From an uncultured Catenibacterium sp. (GTDB lineage: Bacteria; Bacillota_I; Bacilli_A; Erysipelotrichales; Coprobacillaceae): a stretch of DNA of 22,432 nt. Under the pieces are notes generated by a model. The model did no database searches, was not told the DNA's origin, and saw only the letters and a list, made by a program, of their open reading frames with translations. Of the stretch, positions 18,621 to 22,432 are shown one piece after another. Within the stretch, counting starts at the first letter, position 1, and the number at the start of each line of letters is the position of its first letter. The translations under genes and the position numbers were made by a program. Location: contig NZ_CAAFOM010000061.1 in NCBI RefSeq assembly GCF_900764565.1, forward strand, positions 1-22,432, written 5' to 3'.

Positions 18621-21600
18621 TTATTCTCCTAACATATTTGCCCAACAAGATTCCGGATTTTCTGTCGTTTTAAACCAAATACAATTTCTCATTGCTCTTG
18701 TTAAAGCTACATATAATATACGTGATTCATCCTGTAATTGATCACTAGTTTCTTCATCTGGGTCAAAGTTGTTATTAAACTCTGTGATTTTATTCTTAAA
18801 TCTAATTTTATAAGCTAATTCATTATCTATAAGTGATGCCATCACACCTTTTTTTGTATCATTTAATAAACTAAAATTCGTGAACGGAAGAATTATAGTT
18901 CCGTATTCAAGTCCCTTAGCTCGATGTACTGTTGAAGCAATAATCTTAATACCATCTTCTTCTGTTTTACTCTCCCTTGCAGGATATAATTGACCCGTTA
19001 CAATATTGATACGGAGATATTCAAACATTTGATTAATTGTTAAATTATCCACATTAAAATACTTAACAATCCTTTCTAATAAATATGAATAATTATCTCT
19101 GTATAGTTTTCTTTGCATTTCGTCATTATTATATTGTCTCCATGGCTTTAACCCATCATATATTCTTTTAAGAACATATAAGATAGGCTTTGTATATACT
19201 TCATTAATAATTTCTTCAAAGGTACAATTCATACTTTCTTTAAAATATGCATTTAATTCATTATAAAGTAATTTTTTAATTTGTGATTGATCTAAGGAAT
19301 ACATTTTTTGATAGTCAATGTTTAGTTTTATATAATTAGATTCTATAAAAGCTACAAGGCTCTCATTGTCTTTATTAAAAATCAATGCACGTAATAACTG
19401 GTATAAATCTAAAGTAGATTTAAGCTGATATAAATTACCTGTCGATTCCACTTCAACTTTTATACCTCGTTTCATTAATTCCCTTTTTACATTTGCAACT
19501 TCCCAATTTGTTCTTGTTAATATTGCTATTGTTTTATAGTTTTGACCTTTGTCATTAATATACTCTTTATTATTCATCAATATATTAATTTGGTTATTTA
19601 TTACTGAAGTCAAATCATCATAAAATACACTTTGATTCTTCACATCTGTTTCAACTTTCAAAAAGTCTTCATCATTTATACGATCATAAATATTACTATA
19701 TAATTGATCTTTAAAATCATATTTAAGTAATCCTTGATTGCCTAACTGAGAGAAAACAAGATTTAAATTATTAAGAAGTTTTTTATTAGTTCTATAATTC
19801 TTATTTAAATAATATTCCTGCCACTTATTTAATGTGCCTTTTTTCATTAAATCAAAAGCACTTAATGTAGCCCCTCTAAATCTATATATACTTTGCTTTA
19901 AATCTCCTACTATGAAAAAAGTACATTTTTCGCCTATCATCTTCTGAATTTTTTTAAACAACTCAATTTGAATATCATCTGTATCCTGAAATTCATCAAT
20001 AAATATATAACGATAATTCAAAGAAAATAATTGTTCATTATACTCTTCTAAAATATCATTAAGACTAATAATAACAGATGATAAATCCAACTTATTCTCA
20101 TAAGACATTGCTTCCTGATATTGATTTTCTGAAGGTATAATAACGTGAGCAATCAATTCATTCATATTATCAACAATATTATTCATTGGAAAACCATAGC
20201 ATGTATCATCAATCTTTGAAATATTAATATTTTTCTGTAATAAAACATCTGCAAAGTTCATCAAGGTTTTACGTAACTCATATACTGGTATAGACATTTG
20301 TCTAATCTTACTTGCACAGTTAGCTTCTTCAATATAATCTGATAACCTCTGATCATATATTTGTTCTCTCTTAAACTTATCAGTCGAAATTTTAAAATTC
20401 ACTCCTAGTCCTGTATAAACTGGATTAGATCGTAATAAATTAATAACAAATTTATGGATAGTTGAAATCTGAGATTTATTTACATCCTCTATAAAACCTA
20501 AGTATTTACTATTATTTGTCAATACAAAATAATTTGTAAACATTTGTTTTAATCTACTTTTCATATTGTCTGCCGCAGCATTAGTGAATGTAATCATTGC
20601 TAGATCTTTTACAATATCTAACATAGGTTCATTCATTTTATTAGTAAGATAAGCAACCCTTGAAACCATACTATAGGTTTTACCAGTTCCAGCACTTGCC
20701 TCTACAAGAACATTCAAATCTGCTTCTGAATGCTCAATTTCATATTGTTGTAAATTAAATTCTGTATACTTTGATAATTCATTTAAATACTCATACTCCA
20801 CATCAGAAAACTGTCCCTCATCAATTCGTATACTTTCATTACATATAAGATTAAGCTGTTCACATAGATACACTTGAAAGTTAAATATATTAATATATGC
20901 ACAATCAGAAGAAATTATAGAGTTCTTATTATATCCAAAAACAACATTATTCGGACCAATAGTAATGTTCTTTTCTTTTTGAAATTCATTTATGCTTTGA
21001 ATAGTTTTTATATATGAACTTTTATTTTGAAGGAATATTATTTGTTTTGTTCCAAACGAATAATTGTAAATAATATTTTTAAGTTTATGGTTGTCTAATT
21101 CATCAACAATAATACTTAAAGTAGAGTATGGATTAATTGTTATATTATTTTCAGTCGGAAATAAATGTGGTTCAAACATCTGTCTTATATTCATCATTTT
21201 TTCATCTGACATATAAGCATGACATATAGATTTTAACTGTTCATACACATTATTAATTTTATCTATCAAAGCCTGTGGATTCTTAAAATCATCAGATAAA
21301 ATAGCATATTCTTCCTCACATACAATATCTAATCTAAGTTTGTAGAATTCTTCTCTACTAATAAACGGATAACAAACCATATCCATGACCAATGGTGCAA
21401 TCTCATCTTTTCTTTCTAGGTATTCTTTCATATTGAATCTATAAGACCTAGCTTGTTTTTTTGGTGATGGATATGGTTTATCTTCCCCTTCTAAATAAAT
21501 TCTATCAGGAGTTTCAACTGTTATTCCTTTTGGATTCCATCCTTTAACTTCAACAATTAAAATGCCCTTGTTCGCAACAAGCAAACAAAAGTCAAATTGT

Positions 21601-21725
21601 CTCCCTAGTACTTCTCTTGAATTGTAAATAACTATATCTTTAGGTAATAACTTTTCAAAATACTCCCATACTGTTTTTTCTCCGTAATACTTAAGCGAAG
21701 ATTTTTTATCGATCATTGTTGCCAT
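18621..21725 (-). CDS. NERD nuclease-UvrD/AddA-like helicase fusion
   Basis: A 1034-residue fusion, first gene of the effector operon. The N-terminal NERD domain (about 10-100) has a complete-looking PD-(D/E)xK site: Glu16, Asp45 in QFDF, Glu59 and Lys61 in IVEVKGW, and Gln91. From about 320 there is a superfamily 1A helicase: Walker A ASAGTGKT (343-350), IDEFQDTD (576-583), QSIYRFRGA (611-619), NYRTN, TVHRAKGLE (932-940) and YVALTRAM near the end. There is no AddA-type C-terminal nuclease. GAGGTG lies about 7 bases before the ATG, with an extended -10 promoter upstream. The next gene is AddB-like, so the pair recalls AddAB with the nuclease moved to the front. It is the best nuclease candidate in the effector operon (inferred). 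Confidence 0.93.
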   Translation of the reverse strand: MATMIDKKSSLKYYGEKTVWEYFEKLLPKDIVIYNSREVLGRQFDFCLLVANKGILIVEVKGWNPKGITVETPDRIYLEGEDKPYPSPKKQARSYRFNMKEYLERKDEIAPLVMDMVCYPFISREEFYKLRLDIVCEEEYAILSDDFKNPQALIDKINNVYEQLKSICHAYMSDEKMMNIRQMFEPHLFPTENNITINPYSTLSIIVDELDNHKLKNIIYNYSFGTKQIIFLQNKSSYIKTIQSINEFQKEKNITIGPNNVVFGYNKNSIISSDCAYINIFNFQVYLCEQLNLICNESIRIDEGQFSDVEYEYLNELSKYTEFNLQQYEIEHSEADLNVLVEASAGTGKTYSMVSRVAYLTNKMNEPMLDIVKDLAMITFTNAAADNMKSRLKQMFTNYFVLTNNSKYLGFIEDVNKSQISTIHKFVINLLRSNPVYTGLGVNFKISTDKFKREQIYDQRLSDYIEEANCASKIRQMSIPVYELRKTLMNFADVLLQKNINISKIDDTCYGFPMNNIVDNMNELIAHVIIPSENQYQEAMSYENKLDLSSVIISLNDILEEYNEQLFSLNYRYIFIDEFQDTDDIQIELFKKIQKMIGEKCTFFIVGDLKQSIYRFRGATLSAFDLMKKGTLNKWQEYYLNKNYRTNKKLLNNLNLVFSQLGNQGLLKYDFKDQLYSNIYDRINDEDFLKVETDVKNQSVFYDDLTSVINNQINILMNNKEYINDKGQNYKTIAILTRTNWEVANVKRELMKRGIKVEVESTGNLYQLKSTLDLYQLLRALIFNKDNESLVAFIESNYIKLNIDYQKMYSLDQSQIKKLLYNELNAYFKESMNCTFEEIINEVYTKPILYVLKRIYDGLKPWRQYNNDEMQRKLYRDNYSYLLERIVKYFNVDNLTINQMFEYLRINIVTGQLYPARESKTEEDGIKIIASTVHRAKGLEYGTIILPFTNFSLLNDTKKGVMASLIDNELAYKIRFKNKITEFNNNFDPDEETSDQLQDESRILYVALTRAMRNCIWFKTTENPESCWANMLGE

Positions 21726-21760
21726 AAATACTCACCTCTAATTTTTCTGCATATAACTAC

Positions 21761-21771
21761 ATTGTATCATA
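21761..21771 (-). promoter_or_regulatory. extended -10 promoter of the effector operon
   Basis: On the minus strand TATGATACAAT is a full TRTGn extension plus TACAAT, the Gram-positive extended -10 form that needs no good -35, and none is visible. Transcription would start about 30 bases before the ATG at 21725. Confidence 0.6.
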
Positions 21772-21772
21772 A

Positions 21773-21807
21773 AGAAACTATTATTCCTTCACTACCTTAT
21801 AGTTTCT
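21773..21807. promoter_or_regulatory. inverted repeat upstream of the effector promoter, possible operator
   Basis: AGAAACTAT (21773-21781) and ATAGTTTCT (21799-21807) are perfect 9-base inverted arms around a 17-base spacer. They lie immediately upstream of the extended -10 element, over the -35 region, where a dimeric regulator could bind. Read on the minus strand the hairpin could also be a weak terminator, but it has only a short T-run and is AT-rich. Confidence 0.45.
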
Positions 21808-21928
21808 CTACTTATTTTTATATAATATCTTTACTTTTTATGAATTTTTTGATTAAACACCATAATTTTCAATATTATAAGTATTTATCAACGAATATAT
21901 TATTTCAATATTCATTTATTAATTAATC
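21808..21928. other. AT-rich intergenic spacer, nothing recognised
   Basis: About 120 bases of very AT-rich DNA between the nuclease-module pseudogene and the operator-like dyad. No ORF with a start site, RNA gene, clear promoter or strong hairpin is visible. Confidence 0.4.
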
Positions 21929-22264
21929 CTATTTGTACTTTGCATAAAAATTTTCAAGTATATCATTAAATTTCATAGGATTGTTTCTATATAGATCATA
22001 TACTTCTCGAAAAAGCTTACTACTATTTTTCAAACCTTCTTTACCACTAGTCGCAATATAATGAATAGTTGCTATTTACATGGATAAAGCAGTTACATTC
22101 CTAAACTTATCATCTACTACCCATCCTTTTATTTTTACTCTTCTATTTAAAATCTCAGACAATTGTTTTAGTTTATCCTTATCAATACTAAGAGTCTGCC
22201 CTGATTTAAAATACAAATCATACAATGCAACAGTTTCTTCTAAATCCCAATTAATTCTTTTCAT
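21929..22264 (-). pseudogene. W-x-x-EE module gene interrupted by TAA
   Basis: From the ATG at 22264 (AGGAG 8 bases upstream) the frame reads MKRINWDLEETVALYDLYF and on to VTALSM, then TAA at 22076-22078. The same frame then stays open for 48 more codons to TAG at 21929-21931 and reads IATIHYIATSGKEGLKNSSK, then LFREVYDLYRNNP. From memory, relatives of this module carry Met-Gln followed by a similar N-I-x-Y and GL-xx-SK pattern, so the TAA most simply replaces a CAA codon. Such N-terminal modules (W-x-x-EE, then a KFRN-like segment) occur in front of HNH and other nuclease domains, and no nuclease domain follows here. It may be a decayed restriction gene remnant or a short stand-alone protein with one nonsense codon. 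Confidence 0.6.
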
Positions 22265-22310
22265 TCCTAAATCTCCTAAGTATCAACAAATCATCTTTTA
22301 ATGTTCTTTA

Positions 22311-22321
22311 TTACAATTATA
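22311..22321 (-). promoter_or_regulatory. possible -10 element of the interrupted gene
   Basis: TATAAT (minus strand, 22316-22321) lies about 50 bases before the ATG at 22264. No matching -35 hexamer is clear, and such matches are common in AT-rich DNA. The remaining bases to the window edge hold no ORF I can support. Confidence 0.3.
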
Positions 22322-22432
22322 TACCTATTCCAATCTTTTTGTATCTCCTAACCATTCGACAACAACTATTATTAGGCGTCATTATAAAATTTTTAAATTT
22401 CTTTTACACCATTCCTATTTCTCTTCTAACTT

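Noticed and set aside
22080..22301. 73-codon plus-strand ORF opposite the interrupted module gene
   Set aside because: The minus strand carries a ribosome binding site and a recognisable domain pattern; the plus-strand frame has neither.
1..22432. CRISPR array, tRNA or rRNA genes, insertion sequences, attachment-site repeats
   Set aside because: I saw no regularly spaced repeats, no tRNA-like cloverleaf, no transposase or integrase and no clear flanking direct repeats. A computed repeat search could still find short ones.

Overview
The window is about 22.4 kb of very AT-rich, lysine- and asparagine-rich DNA. Strong AGGAGG-type ribosome binding sites and extended -10 promoters suggest a low-GC Gram-positive bacterium (Bacillota, clostridium-like). 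Species cannot be fixed from the sequence. Nearly everything lies on the minus strand, so the layout is described from the right end (upstream) to the left end (downstream).

Right end (about 21.9-22.3 kb): a short gene related to the N-terminal W-x-x-EE module found in some nucleases, interrupted by one TAA codon, so probably a pseudogene. About 200 bases follow, holding a 9-bp-arm dyad and an extended -10 promoter.

Effector operon (21725 to 5613): seven tightly packed genes. They encode a NERD nuclease-UvrD helicase fusion; an AddB-like protein that keeps the iron-sulfur cysteines but shows no nuclease motif; an SNF2/RapA-like ATPase; a RecQ-like helicase with a cysteine cluster; a 266-residue protein; a 1035-residue P-loop ATPase; and a 215-residue helical protein. 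The SNF2, RecQ, small protein, large ATPase order recalls the DpdE-F-G-H block of 7-deazaguanine (Dpd) defence islands. A hairpin terminator follows.

Modification operon (5348 to 336): its own promoter, then dndC, dndD, dndE and dndA in that order. These make the DNA phosphorothioate modification. A 68-residue ORF with 12 cysteines overlaps the 3' end of dndA, whose C-terminus looks short. A bidirectional terminator closes the operon against the tail of a plus-strand gene.

Taken together this is a phosphorothioate-based defence island: DndCDEA marks self DNA with sulfur and a multi-motor effector module presumably acts on unmarked DNA. There is no DndB regulator and no DndFGH restriction module. 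DndCDEA order with a non-DndFGH partner is known from the archaeal PbeABCD system, which blocks phage replication without cutting DNA. I cannot map these genes onto PbeA-D from memory. The unusual parts are the AddAB-like pair, the Dpd-like block, and the cysteine-rich ORF behind dndA.
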